Assembly: GCF_050003625.1 (NCBI RefSeq)
Contig: NC_134401.1
Coordinates: 92,792,852-92,856,851, forward strand
From: Haematobia irritans
Taxonomy: Eukaryota; Arthropoda; Insecta; Diptera; Muscidae
Length of the DNA stretch: 64,000 nucleotides
Reading direction: 5' to 3'
Part shown: positions 12,110 through 23,811 of the stretch, piece after piece
How positions within the stretch are numbered: position 1 is the first letter of the stretch
Layout of the letters: every line of letters starts with the position of its first letter
The notes under the pieces: generated by a model
The model's database searches: none
Told to the model about the DNA's origin: nothing
What the model saw: the letters and a program-made list of their open reading frames with translations, nothing else
Program-made: the position numbers and the translations under genes

Positions 12110-12475
12110 CAACATTTTCTATAGAAATAAAATTTTGACAAAATTTTCTATAGAAATAAAATTTTGACAAAATTTTCTATAGAAATAAAATTTTGACAAA
12201 ATTTTCTATAGCAATAAAATTTGACGAAATTTTATATAGCAATAAAATCTTGACAACATTTTGTATAGTAAAAGCATTTTGACAAAATTTTTTATAGAAA
12301 TAAAATTTTGACAAAATTTTCTATAGAAATAAAACCTTGACAAAATTTTGTATAGTAATAAAATTTTGACAAAACTTTCTATAGTAATAAAATTTTGACA
12401 AAATTTTCTATAGTAACAAAATTTTCCATAGTAATAAAATTTTGACAAAATTTTCTACAGAAATAAAATTTTGGT
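12110..12475. repeat. ~29-bp AT-rich minisatellite in HelA-a
   Basis: About 13 units of a motif close to AATTTTCTATAGAAATAAAA plus TTTTGACAA, with single-base variants. The same motif occurs in HelC, the hAT-like element and the 36.8-41.6 kb array. Confidence 0.9.
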
Positions 12476-12599
12476 AGATTATTTTTGGGGATCGGCTATA
12501 TATAACTATAGACCGATACGGACAAATTTTGGCATAGTTGTTAGCGGCCATATACTATCGCAATGTACCAAATTTCACAACGTACCACATTTCAACCGG

Positions 12600-13770
12600 T
12601 TCGGATGAATTTTGCTCCTCCAATAGCTCCGGAGGTCAAATCTGGGGATCGGTTTAAATGGGGGCTACATATAATCATGGACCGATATGGACCAATTCCT
12701 GTATGGTTGTACGAGCCCATATACTAACACCACGTACCAAATTTCAACCGGATCGGATGAAATTTGCTTCTCTTAGAGGCTCCGCAAGCCAAATCTGGGG
12801 ATCGTTTTATATGGGGGCTATATATAATTATGAACCGATGTGGACCAATTTTTGCATGGTTGTTAGCGGCCATATACTAACACCACGTACCAAATTTCAA
12901 CCGGATCGGGTGAATTTTGCTCTTCCAAGGGGCTCCGGAGGTCAAATCTGGGGATCGGTTTATATGGGGGCTACATACAATTATGGACCTATATGGAGCA
13001 ATTCCTGTATGGTTGTCCGAGACCATATACTAACAGCACGTACCAAATTTCAACCGGATCGGATGAAATCTGCTTCTCTTAGAGGCTCCGCAAGCCAAAT
13101 CTGGGGATCGGTTTATATGGGGGCTATATATAATTATGAACCGATTAGGACCAATTTTTGCATGGTTGTTAGCGGCCATATACTAACACCACGTACCAAA
13201 TTTCAACCGGATAGGGTGAATTTTGCTCTTCCAAGGGGCTCCGGAAGTCAAATCTGGGGATCGGTTTATATGGGGGATACATATAATTATAGACCATACA
13301 TATAATTATAGACCGATATGGACCAATTCCTGTATAGTTGTCCGAGACCATATACTAACACCACGTACCAAATTTCAACCGAATCGGATGAATTTTGCTC
13401 ATTCATGAGGCTCCGGAGGTCAAATCTGGGGATCGGTTTATGTGAGGGCTATATATAATTATGGACCGATGTGGACCAATTTTTTGCATAGTTGTTAGAG
13501 ATCATATACTTACACCATGTACCAAATTATAGCCGGATCGGATGAAATTTGCTTCTCTTAGAGGCTCCGCAAGCCAAATCTGGGGATCTGTTTATATGGG
13601 GGCTATTTATAATTATGGACCGATTTGGACCAATTTTTGCATGAATGTGAGAGACCATATAGTAACACCATGTACCAAATTTCAACCGGATCGGATGAAA
13701 TTTGCTTCTCTTAGAGGCTCCGCAAGCCAAATCTGGGGATCTGTTTACAAGGGGGCTATAGGTAAAAGTG
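12600..13770. repeat. HelA central satellite, about 7-8 monomers of 153 bp
   Basis: ATGGGGGCTATATATAATTA-type blocks are spaced about 153 bp (for example 12658, 12811). Each monomer contains CAACCGGATCGGATGAA, a GAGGCTCCGCAAGCC or GGCTCCGGAGGTC variant, and CAAATCTGGGGATCGG. Two monomer subtypes (GCAAGCC and GGAGGTC) alternate. Because 153 is a multiple of three, a long frame stays open through the array. This is a consequence of periodicity, not evidence of a gene. Confidence 0.85.
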
Positions 13771-14026
13771 GACTGATATGGCCCATTTTTAACACCATCC
13801 GACCTACATCAATAAAAACTACTTGTGCCAAGTTTCAAGTCGATAGCTTGTTGCGTTCGGAATTTAGCGTGATTTCAACAGACGGACGGACGGACATGCT
13901 TAGATCGACTCAGAATTTCACCACGACTCAGAATATATACTTTATGGGGTCTTAGAGCAATATTTCGATGTGTTACGAACGGAATGAAAATGTTAATATA
14001 CCCCCCATCCTATGGTGAAGGGTATA

Positions 14027-14870
14027 AAAAGGCCGATTAAATACGTAAATAATTCAGTTTGACAACATTTTCTATAGAAATAAAATTTGACGAAATTTTC
14101 TATAGCAATAAAATTTTGACAAAATTTTCCATAGAAATAAAATCTTGACAAAATTTTGTATAGTAATAAAATTTTGACAAAATTGTCTATAGTAATAAAA
14201 TTTTGAAAAAATTTTCTATAGAAATAAAATGTTAGTAGATTATTTTTGGGGATCGGCTGTTATGCGGCCATATACTAGCGCAATGTACCAAATTTCACCA
14301 CGTACCAAATTTCAACCGGGTCGGATGAATTTTGCTCCTCCAATAGCTCCGGAAGTCAAATCTGGGGATCGGTTTAAATGGTGGTTTGTATATTATTAAG
14401 ACCGGTATGGATCAATTTTTGCATGGTGGTTAGAGACTATATACTAACACCGGATCGGGTGAATTTTGCTCTTCCAAGGGGCTCCGGAGTTCAAATCTGG
14501 GGATCGGTATATAGGGGCTACATATAATTATGGACCGATATGGACCAATTTTTGCATGGTTGTTAGCGGCCATATACTTACACCATGTTCCAAATTACAG
14601 CTGGATTGTATGAAATTTGCTTCTCTTAGAGGCTCCGCAAGCCAAATCTGGGGATCGGTTTATATGGGGGCTATATATGATTATAGACCTATGTGGACCA
14701 ATTTGTGCATGTTTGTTAAAGACCATGTACTAACACCATGTACCAAATTTCAACCGGATCGGATGAATTTTGCTCCTCCAAGAGGCTCCGCAAGCCAAAT
14801 CTGAGCATCGGTTTATATGGGAGCTATACGTAAATGTGGTCCGAAATGGCAATTTTTGCACATATATTTA
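14027..14870 (-). mobile_element. HelA-b remnant (minisatellite and satellite only)
   Basis: Begins with the HelA 3'-block phrase GGCCGATTAAATACG immediately after the 5' end of HelA-a. It continues with minisatellite units (14060-14232) and about four 153-bp monomers up to roughly 14870. The conserved 5' block is missing. Either a separate truncated copy in tandem, or the outer element into which HelA-a inserted. Confidence 0.6.
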
Positions 14871-14958
14871 TTTTACAGAGGTTTTGATTATAACATATAA
14901 AGATATTGTGTGAAAGCTGATATGTTTTCCTTTACGTTTGCATATTTGTAGGTCCCTA

Positions 14959-15453
14959 CACCCTCAAAAAAAAATCGCTTCTGTAACATATACCCCAAAC
15001 ACATTTTGCTTCAAGCATATATATGTTCAGGATTGATCCAAACAAAATATTGTTTCTATTGTTCAAACATATTAGGTTTCACCTTAGGGTATACACTGGT
15101 AGTGAAAAATTTTAATGGAATTTTCTTTGTGTATATACATTTTTAAGGCGCCAATTGGTTACTTTCATTATTTTACTTCCAGCATACACTTTATGTCTCT
15201 CTTTCTAAACACATATATGTTTATAGTCTATTTCTAAATTAATATATGTTTGCATCCAAGCATATTATATTTACAAATATCTTATGTCCCAAACATAATA
15301 TGTTCTAACATATTAACATATATGTCCCAAACATGTTATGCTAGTTTATGAACATTATATGCTTGCACTTAAAAATATTATATTAAAAATTTTGATTTCC
15401 AAACATGTAATTTTTACACGCAAACATATGAAAAACAGTCTTTTTCGTCCGTG
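14959..15453. mobile_element. MITE-2 (TA-flanked, CATATGTTTGG-rich), complete copy
   Basis: 495 bp. Flanked by TA (14957-14958 and 15454-15455). Ends CACCCTCAAAAAAAAATCGC and, read inwards from the right, CACGGACGAAAAAGACTG, so the terminal repeats are imperfect. The interior is full of variants of AACATATATGTTT in both orientations. A second copy with its own insertion lies at 34310-35285. Confidence 0.75.
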
Positions 15454-15455
15454 TA

Positions 15456-17028
15456 GAGGGTGCACGGGAGTTCAAAGTTAGTCACCTCGGGTGTATGAAA
15501 CTTTTTAGGAAAACACCTCAGCTTTCAAGCAAAGAACAAATTATGTAGATATTGCAGAAGTGTTTAACAACCCGATTTGGAACCAATGTGATGTGGTGGG
15601 AGGTACGAAAATAGTTTTATGAATTTAAAACACAATACGGACAAATAAAATTAATTTTTACACCATTTCTCGAGATAGTGATTTTGCCATAAGGGTAGAC
15701 ACCGAAAATGTAAAGAAAAAGTTTAATTTGTTTCTTATATTTTCAAATGAAATCCGAAATACTGCAATAGCATAGCACATGAAGAATTAATGTGAAGTTA
15801 ATGCAGGGGATGCATAAAAAAGTGACAAGCCCATGTAAAATTCACTTCTTCTGAACCGATTTTACGCCACTTCCGCATCCAAAAAGAACAACATTTTCAT
15901 TGCTCTTTTTAGCTTCACTCTTTTTGCGGGGTAGTGCTTTAGTACTTGCTGGTCTAGATATTTTTTTATTCTACTCACTTGTTATCTATCTTCAAGTCAC
16001 TTAGGTATACTCATGAATATGAAGACGAATAATTTCGGTGATTAATTAGAATTTAATACCACGACTGCTACCATCAAAAGATATCAATGTCGGCATTTAA
16101 AAACAAAAATGTTTTTTTTTTTTTAAGATGGCGACAACATAAAACCCGACAAGGAATGGCTTATTTCATATACAAAGTTGAAAAAACCCTATCTAGTGTT
16201 TTATACTGAATTCAAATTATAGCAAATTTTGCAATTCCCCACGCAGCATATTTATTTTCGAGAGCTTCATATCCATCAGCTAATCACTTAAGTCACACAA
16301 AATATGAATTAATCACAACAGCTACAGCAAAATATGACTTTGATGTCATTTTATTTGAAATTGAACATAAATCTTTCGATCTGATATGCATCTATCGGTT
16401 AATCAAATAAATACGATGTCACCTACCTAGTCCAATACAAAGGCATTGGGGCCGGCCAATGGTGTAGGATTAAAAATTACCAAAAAAACATAAAAAGGCA
16501 AAATTCTTAAATTAATCATTGGCAGGATATGTAAAGGCATCTTCCCAGAATTATGAACAATTCCAAAAGTCAATAAATATAAATAAATAAATATGTAAAT
16601 AAATCTAGATAATCTCAATTAAAATGCATATTATAAACGTTTTGGATATTTCGATTACATAGAATCATTTTTACTTAATTGGGTTTAAATTTATTTTTTC
16701 CATTTAACTAAATTAAATAAATTAAATTTCCAACAAAAAAAGAATACAAAATAAAATAAAATTGTTCCTTTTAGATCCGAAAGTATTGCAAAATTGACTC
16801 AGAAGCCATTCATTTTAAATGGGTTTGCTAAAGGGCGGAAGTCATATTTTTAAACATCTGTTGCATTGATTTCGCATTAATTTTTCAGATGTGATGTTAT
16901 TTCAGTATTTCGAATTTATAGAAAAAAAAAAACAAATTAAAAAAGATCAATTTTCCACTATTATCATTACGTAAGGTATTACAAGATTCTTTTGGCAATT
17001 TCCATTATTATATTTGTCCCTACTATCT
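15456..17028. other. AT-rich interval without a recognised gene
   Basis: No supported coding sequence. Contains poly-A/T tracts and a short shared repeat with 6670-6740 (near 15850-15910). Confidence 0.4.
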
Positions 17029-17149
17029 TTATACCGTCCACTATAGGATGGGGGGTGTATTAACTTTGTCATTCCGTTTGTAACACATCGAAATATTGCT
17101 CTCAGACCCCATAAAGTACACATATGCTGGGTCGTGGTGAAATTCTGAG

Positions 17150-17900
17150 CAGATATGGTCTGTATCAAACATTTTAAGGTTTGCGACTGTCGCAAAGTTG
17201 TAAACGTCGTAAACGTCACATACACGTCGTAAATGTAGAAAAAGTAGCAAACGTCGCAAACTCCAAATACTTCAGACCCTTCAGATAGGCAGCGAATGAT
17301 ATTCAAGATGATGATATATGCGAAGAAGTTTCAATTCTCAGGAATGTTCATAAAATTATTAACGAGTTTAAAATACTTGAGAATATAGTTATTTCAATTG
17401 GAAATTTGAAGCCAAAATTACTATAAACTACTTGATGGTGCAGTAAACGTGACGGTCGGTACTCGCTCATAGTTAACCTTTCACAAATTACTGCAGAAAC
17501 TGGAAGGAAGGAAAACTACTTATTGCTGTTGCTGTTTAGAAAAATTTTTATAAAATCACTTTTTGGCTTATTAGAACCAATTTCCATATTAATTAAAAAT
17601 TTTCAAAATTGTAGCTAGTCATTCGTTGATGCAGCTAAAGCTTGGTCCACGAAAACCAAGAATAGTTTCAAGTTGTGAATGAGAGATGTAAATCTTTTTT
17701 TTTTTTGAATAAATACAATATAGGACATTTTTTGCATACCTTTTATCGGGGAGCTTAACTAAATTAAATTAAAAAATATTCACAATTTCTTTAATTCCAA
17801 ATTAGGTTTTCTACACTAGGTTTACGACTTTTGCGACATACGTATTATACCGTCGTCAACGTATGTCGCAAAAGTCACAGTTTGCGACAGGCCAACCCTG
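17150..17900. mobile_element. hAT-type MITE with 8-bp target duplication
   Basis: 751 bp between duplicated ATTCTGAG (17142-17149 and 17901-17908), which restores the HelA block when removed. Termini CAGATATGGTCTGT and, read inwards from the right, CAGGGTTGGCCTGT are imperfect inverted repeats with the CAG start typical of hAT elements. The subterminal regions carry many copies of GTCGCAAAC/CGTCGTAAA, candidate transposase-binding repeats. No coding capacity. Confidence 0.85.
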
Positions 17901-18039
17901 ATTCTGAGTCGATCTAAGCATGTCCGTCCGTCTGATGAAATCACGCTATCGACTTGAAACTTGGCACAAGTAGTTGTTATTGATGTAGGTCAGATGGCAT
18001 TGCAAAAGGGCCATATCGGATCACTTTTACGTATAGCCC

Positions 18040-19260
18040 CATATAAACGGACCCCCAAATTTGGCTTGCGATTGCTCTAAGAGAAGCAAATTTCATCCGA
18101 TCCGGCTGAAATTTGGTATATAGTGTTAGTATATGGTCTCTAACAACCATGCAAAAATTGGTCCACATCGGTCCATAATTATATATAGCCCCCATATAAA
18201 CCGATCCCCAGATTTGGCTTGCCAATCCGCTGAGAGAAGCATATTTTATCCGATCTGGCTAAAATTTAGTACATGGTTTTGGTATATGGTATCTAACACC
18301 CATGCAAAAATTGGCCCATATTGGTCAATAATTATATATAGCCCCCATATAAACCGATCCCCGATTTGTCTTGCGGAGCCTCAAAGAGAAGAAAATTTTA
18401 TCCGATCCGGCTGAAATTTGGCACATGGTGTTGGTATATGGTCTCTAACAACCATGCAAAAATTGGTCCATATCGGTCCGTAATTATATATAGCCCCCAT
18501 ATAAACCGATCCCCAGATTTGGCTTGCCAATCCTCTAAGAGAAGCATATTTTATCCGATCTGGCTAAAATTTAGTACATGGTTTTGGTATATGGTATCTA
18601 ACACCCATGCAAAAATTGGCCCATATTGGTCAATAATTATATATAGCCCCCATATAAACCGATCCCCGATTTGTCTTGCGGAGCCTCAAAGAGAAGAAAA
18701 TTTTATCCGATCCGGCTGAAATTTGGCACATGGTGTTGGTATATGGTCCTTAACAACCTTGCAAAAATTGGTCCAAATCGGTCCATAATTATATATAGCC
18801 CCCATATAAACGGACCCCCAGATTTGCCTTGCGGAGCCTCTAAGAGAAGCATATTTCATCCGATCTGGCTGAAATTTGGTACATGGTGTTGACATATGGT
18901 CTCTAACAACCATACAAAAATTGGTCGACTTCGGTTCATAATTATATATAGCCCCCACATAAACCGATCCCCAGATTTGAACTCCGGAGCCTCTTGACGG
19001 AGCAAAATTCATCCGATCCGGTTGAAAATTGGTACGTGGTGTAAGTATATGGTGTCCAATAACCATGCTAAAATTGGTCCATATCGGTACATAATTATAT
19101 AAAGCTCCCATATAAACCGATCTCCAGTTTGACCACCGGAACCTCTTGGAGGAGCAAAATTCATCCGATTCGGTTGAAATTTGGTACGTGATGTTAGCAT
19201 ATGGTCTCTAACAACCATGCAAAAATTGGTCCGTATCGGTCTATAGTTATATATAGCCGA
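18040..19260. repeat. HelA-c central satellite with a 305-bp dimer duplication
   Basis: GCCCCCATATAAACCGATCC recurs at 18188, 18341 and 18493 (153/152 bp). Within it, a two-monomer block at about 18220-18440 is repeated almost unchanged at 18525-18745, including the odd phrases CCCGATTTGTCTTGCGG and GGCCCATATTGGTCAATAAT. This is a recent dimer-level expansion. Confidence 0.85.
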
Positions 19261-19797
19261 TCTCCAATCACACAAAAAATGGTCTATATCAGTTCATAAT
19301 CATGGTTGCCACTCGAACCAAAAATAATCTACCAAAATTTTATTTTTATAGAAAACATTGTCAATATGTTATTTCTATAGAAAATTTTGTCAAAATGTTA
19401 TTTCTATAGAAAATTTTGACAAAATTTTATTTCTATATTAATTTTTTTCCAAATTTTATTTCTATAGAAAATTTTGTCAAAATTTTATTTCTACAGAAAA
19501 TTTTGTCAAAATTTTATTTCTATAGAAAATGTTGTCAAAATTGTATTTCTATAGAAACTTTAAACTTAATTTTATACGTATTTAATCGGCCTTTTTAGTT
19601 TAATATATACCACGTATGGACTATGTGGTATATATTGCGGTATTAGGAAGTTCTAAGATACCTTGCCATCGGCAAGTGTTACCGCAACCCAAGTAATTCG
19701 ATTGTGGATGACAGTCTTCAGTAGAAGTTTCTACGCAATCCATGGTGGAGGGTACGTAAGCTTCTGCCAGGCCGAACTTACGGCCGTATATATTCTT

Positions 19798-19901
19798 TGT
19801 TCTGCATTATACCATATATCAAAGGTATAATTTATTTTTATTTGCAGTTACAAGATGTCTGCGTTGGTACATTTGATGGGCACGAAGTAAATATGGAATG
19901 A
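19798..19901. other. Short unique spacer
   Basis: 104 bp between HelA-c and the target duplication of LOA-like copy C. Nothing recognised. Confidence 0.5.
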
Positions 19902-19911
19902 TTACTTATTG

Positions 19912-21477
19912 TTAGGTTAGGTTAGGTTAGGTTAGGTTAGGTTAGGTTAGGTTAGGTTAAAGTGGCAGCCCGATTAAGATTCAGGCTCACTTAGACTATT
20001 CAGTCCATTGTGATACCACATTAACTAAAAGTACCTATTACATATGGGCACTTCTAGTTGTAACCGTTGAACCTTCTCTTCTTCTGTTGAACCAACCAGA
20101 TTGTTCCAAAAACATTAGCAGACTGCTTACGTTAACGTTTTCCAGATCCGCTAGTAATCTGAAGCTATATGCCCCTAAAATTTGCTTACGCCTTACACAA
20201 AATGCAGGACACTCATACAATAGTCATTATACTTCGCACCAATAGTTTTTGCAAAATCGCCTATCAGGCAGCGACCCGTTATAGCAGATATCAGGAGTGA
20301 TATCTGGCGTCTCGAGAACACTAGCATATCTAGTGTGCGGTTTAAGTTTAAATGGGGCCATATTTGCTTGGTGTCGTTACAACCCTTACAATTCTCCCAT
20401 CGAACATTTGCCATCATGACAGCCTTCTCACGCAGTAAGAGCTTCCAGGTAGCCAGAGCCACACCAACAGATTCTAGTTCCCCTGGAATATGTAAGGTAG
20501 TTCCTAGCCGTGCTAGCTCATCTGCTTCGCAGTTCCCCGGTATGTTCCTGTGGCCAGGCACCCACATTAGATGAATATTGTACTGCTCAGCCATCTCATT
20601 GAGAGATTTGCGGCAGTCGATGGCCGTTTTCGAGTCCAGGGATTTTATTGCAAGGTTGACTATCTGAGTATATATTAATGCCAATATTTGTTGGAACATT
20701 ACTTCTCAGCCAATTCACCACCTCTCTTATTGCCAATATTTCAGCCTGAAAAACACTACAGTGATCAGGTAATTTTTTCGCTATTCGAAGTTCCAGATCT
20801 TTAGAATATACTCCGAAACCCACTTGGCCATCCAATTTGGAGCCATCAGTGTAGAAATCTATATATCTTTTATTCGCCGGGGTCCGTGTACACCACGCCT
20901 CACTGTTGGGAATTAGAGTCTCAAACTTTTTGTCGAAAAGTGGACTCGCCAAAGTGTAATCCACTACGTTAGGCACATCTGACATTATTTTAAGGACCGA
21001 ACTGTGACCGTAACTTTTTTCCGACCACAGCGATAGCTCGCGCAACCGCACAGCCGTTGTTGCAGCTGACTGTTTGGCCAAAATGTCTAAAGGCAATAGA
21101 TGCAGTATGACATTAAGGGAGTTTGTTCCTGTCTTGCTGAATGCACCTGAGATACACAAGCACGCCATACGCTGAACTTTGTCTAAACTTGTCGGCTGGT
21201 GAAGTGCCGGCCACCAGACTACAACACCATACAGTATTATAGGTCTAACCACTGCCGTGTATAGCCAATGTACAATTTTTGGTTTTAGTCCCCACTTTTT
21301 CCCTATTGCCTTTTTGCACGAGTATAAAGCTACCGTTGCTTTCCTCGCCCTTTCTTCAATATTAAGCTTAAAGTTCAGCTTCCTGTCCAAAATAACGCTA
21401 AGGTATTTTGCACACTCCCTAATGGGAATTTCAATACCCCCTAAGGAAATGGGCCTAACCGTGGGAGTTTTGCGATC
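19912..21477 (-). mobile_element. LOA-like copy C, 5'-truncated, with (TTAGG)9 tail and target duplication
   Basis: Minus-strand copy. The 3' tail on the plus strand is nine exact TTAGG units (19912-19956) followed by TTAA and the element's 3' UTR. The 5' end stops at 21477 in the RT domain (after TTTGCGATC). TTACTTATTG is present at 19902-19911 and 21478-21487 (12 bp if the following TT is counted), a target-site duplication proving that the pentamers belong to the inserted unit. 1566 bp. Confidence 0.92.
20038..21390 (-). pseudogene. RT (C-terminal)-RNase H-CCHC polyprotein of copy C, broken
   Basis: Begins after the YADD region (first residues match the RT thumb, DRKLNFKLNIEERARKAT) and reads through the linker into RNase H (FYTDGSKLDGQVGFGVYS, QAEI, IYSDSQP). 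A frameshift near 20650 comes with loss of about 10 codons relative to the intact copy (SVFLNS is missing). It continues HLMWVPGHRNIPGNCEADELA to the zinc-binding region, where another break near 20210 leads to a stop after the CPAFC segment. Several substitutions distinguish it from the other copies, so it is older than D. Confidence 0.88.
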
Positions 21478-21489
21478 TTACTTATTGTT

Positions 21490-23811
21490 GAAATTGAACC
21501 AAAATAAAGTGTGTAAAAATATATGATGTTTGCTTGCACGACATTATAAATACAAATAAACAATGAATTAGTTTATAAACAAATAAAAACAAATAAATAA
21601 AGTTAATTTTGTGTTTTCTTTTCTCAAGTGGCGTCCTTTTTTCGACGACGAAAACAGTTTTTTCATGAAGATCAAAGCATTTTAGGTTGTGACCATGTTC
21701 TTTTAACTGGAAGAAAAACATTTTTGACGAATACCATAACATTTTAGATCGTGACCATTGTATTTTGATTCAAACAAATTTCTTTTTTTTATCAATATAA
21801 TAACATTTTAGATGAGGACAATTTTATTTTTCTTAGAACCATGCTCGCTGAGCCAACATGGTTGCAGTTGAAAATGTTACATGGTCGCCGCAAAAATAAC
21901 TCCTATCATATTATTTTACTTCTTACTTCTACTTTAGTTTCTGGCACAATTTTATGTCATGGCATAACCTTCTGATTTTCGATGAAAGTTAAATATCCCT
22001 GACCCATCTCCGAATTCGAAGCGAATGTACAAACATTTTTAGTCGAACATGTTCCTTTCGATTCATAAAGTCATAAAACTAATTTTGTCTAGATGTACTT
22101 GGGTTCTTTGGTAATTCAGGGTGTTACATTTGAAATTGTTGCCAATTTTATTTCTATACATTAAACGAAGATAGATGATATACTTCCACTTCACATATCG
22201 TAATGAATAACGTCATTGTGACAATTATTGTACCCGATTCTATGGTGATTGACGATAAAAAAAATCTCCAACTCCCTAAAATGATAACAGTCATCCCTCA
22301 CAACAAACGAATTTAAAACGCAAATTATTTACATAGTCAATCCAATGTCAGACTTACTATTCCTTGATGACGCTTCTGATATGGGCTATTTGTTAAAAGT
22401 TTTTGCGTATTGGGCATTTAGAATAGGCATATTGAAACGCTCAGAGAAACAAGTGAGTGAATTCATACAAAGGTTGTGGTCAACTTAATAAAATTTTACC
22501 AAGACAACCCAGACTCAGGGTCTGAGACCAATACTTCGATATGTCACAAACAGAACGACAATGTTATGGTGTTTTTCCTCGAGTGTCGCCACTGTTTGGA
22601 ACTTACAACTATGTTTCACAGACAATCGTTTTAAACATTAACAAGAGTTACCCAGTCTTATCGCCCGTACGTAACTAAGTTCATTTGGGGGTATTCTACC
22701 TTAAAAATAAAAATCAGACTTTCAAATATTGAACATTATAAATACAAAATAACAAATATAAAACAAAAACTGAAAAACGGATCTCATCATCGTCATCATC
22801 CCCTATCTTGGGTTAAACATCAACCAGCCACCAGCAATTTTGTATTGAATCGACAACGAAATATGCAAAACTTGAAATTGTTTTCGAACAACAACCACTC
22901 CAAACTTATAACTGAAATATTCAAATTTCTTTACAGTTGCTTAGCCTCGAGATAAACTAAGAAAAAAAATAAAACCAAAAATTGGAACAAGAACGGGGAG
23001 CAAGACTACATTGTGGAAGTTTTTAGTTAGAATAACAACAACAAATGGTGAAATAATGGAATTTAACAAGTACAAGTATTTGCGTAAACCAATTCATTCA
23101 ATTTCTTAACCCATTAAGAGATTGTTGGTAAATTGGGGCTACAACTTACACACACTTTTTCAATGACAAATGTTCAATGTTAGTTTTAAAAAGCACAATT
23201 AAATTTTGTATTCTTTGAAAATAATAGTATACTTCATGAAGGATTCATTTGAAATTCAGTAATGGATGTTAGTCCACCATGCTGGAGCATATTTTCAGGA
23301 GAAATAATAAGCAGCATGACTTAGAGTAAAACCAAGGAAATGAATATGATCGCCACGGTATCTGTTCATTAGAACTCCGGTAGACAGAGATTTATATAAG
23401 AACAATCTGTGAAGATATAAGCCAGAAATAATAGGGGCTCAACTTCTGGACTAATTTTTGTAGCAGTATAGAAAGAACATCCTGATCTTAAGATGATGTA
23501 CCGTCACTGATGTCTGAGGGTCATTTGCCAGTGAATACTAATTTAAGGATATTTTACGAAACATTGCGTTTTATAAATTCTTCAAAAAAGTACAAAAAAA
23601 TTATTTTGGATTTAGGAGGAAGTTTCATTGAAATTGTAAAACTTACGTCTTTGAAACAAAAGTGTCTCTAAAATGAGCTTGAGCTTATAATTTTTTGGTA
23701 CTGCTCCCAAAGCTAAAATTTTTAAATTGATAAATATGGAGACTGCACCGGATTCTAGATTGGAACAACACTTCTTTGAGAGTCTGATGAAAATTGAGTT
23801 GTTTAGTAGGT
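21490..23811. other. AT-rich interval without a recognised gene
   Basis: No supported coding sequence. Faint, short HelA/HelB-like phrases near 22225-22260 (GTACCCGATTCTATGGTG) and 22510-22560 (ATACTTCGATATGTCACAAA) suggest a very old Helentron remnant. The rest looks unique. Confidence 0.4.

Larger units (their letters stand above)
10781..14026 (-). mobile_element. HelA-a: INE-1/DINE-1-like Helentron, interrupted by HelB-a
   Basis: Reads right to left. 5' end at 14026 (TATACCCTTCACCATAGG on the minus strand), conserved block about 13990-13780 with TCCGTCCGTC and TGTTACGAACGGAATGA. Central 153-bp satellite 12600-13770, AT minisatellite 12110-12475, then the 3' block (10781-10973) ending in the hairpin around GGCCTGGCCGAA-type sequence and TATACTTGTTTT. 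HelB-a (10974-12072) sits inside the 3' block at a T/A-run. The 12073-14026 part could instead be a separate copy nested in the remnant at 14027-14870. Confidence 0.65.
17029..19797 (+). mobile_element. HelA-c, interrupted by a hAT-type MITE
   Basis: 5' end TATACCGTCCACTATAGGAT with GGGGTGTAT, conserved block to 17149, an inserted 751-bp element (17150-17900), then the block resumes exactly at ATTCTGAGTCGATCT. Central satellite about 18040-19260, AT minisatellite 19330-19560, 3' block with GTGTTACCGCAACCCAAGTA and AATCCATGGTGGAGGGTAC, then a hairpin region (TTCTGCCAGGCCGAA, one change) and CGGCCGTATATA. The subterminal CCATGGTGGAGGGTAC is complementary to the 5' TACCCTCCACCATAGG type, the inverted subterminal repeat expected of Helentron-like elements. 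Confidence 0.7.

Noticed and set aside
12658..13305. Long open frames in the HelA satellites (also 13542-13955, 18366-18719, 44917-45255, 52054-52431, 60938-61642) as protein genes
   Set aside because: They are produced by the 153-bp period, occur on arbitrary copies, match no family, and are broken by indels in sibling copies.
20335..20574. 79-residue frame opposite the LOA-like RNase H region (similar ones at 2720-2959 and 27350-27589)
   Set aside because: Antisense shadow of the RNase H coding sequence; conserved only because the sense strand is.
22225..22560. Helentron remnant
   Set aside because: Only two short phrases resemble HelA/HelB blocks; not enough for a feature.
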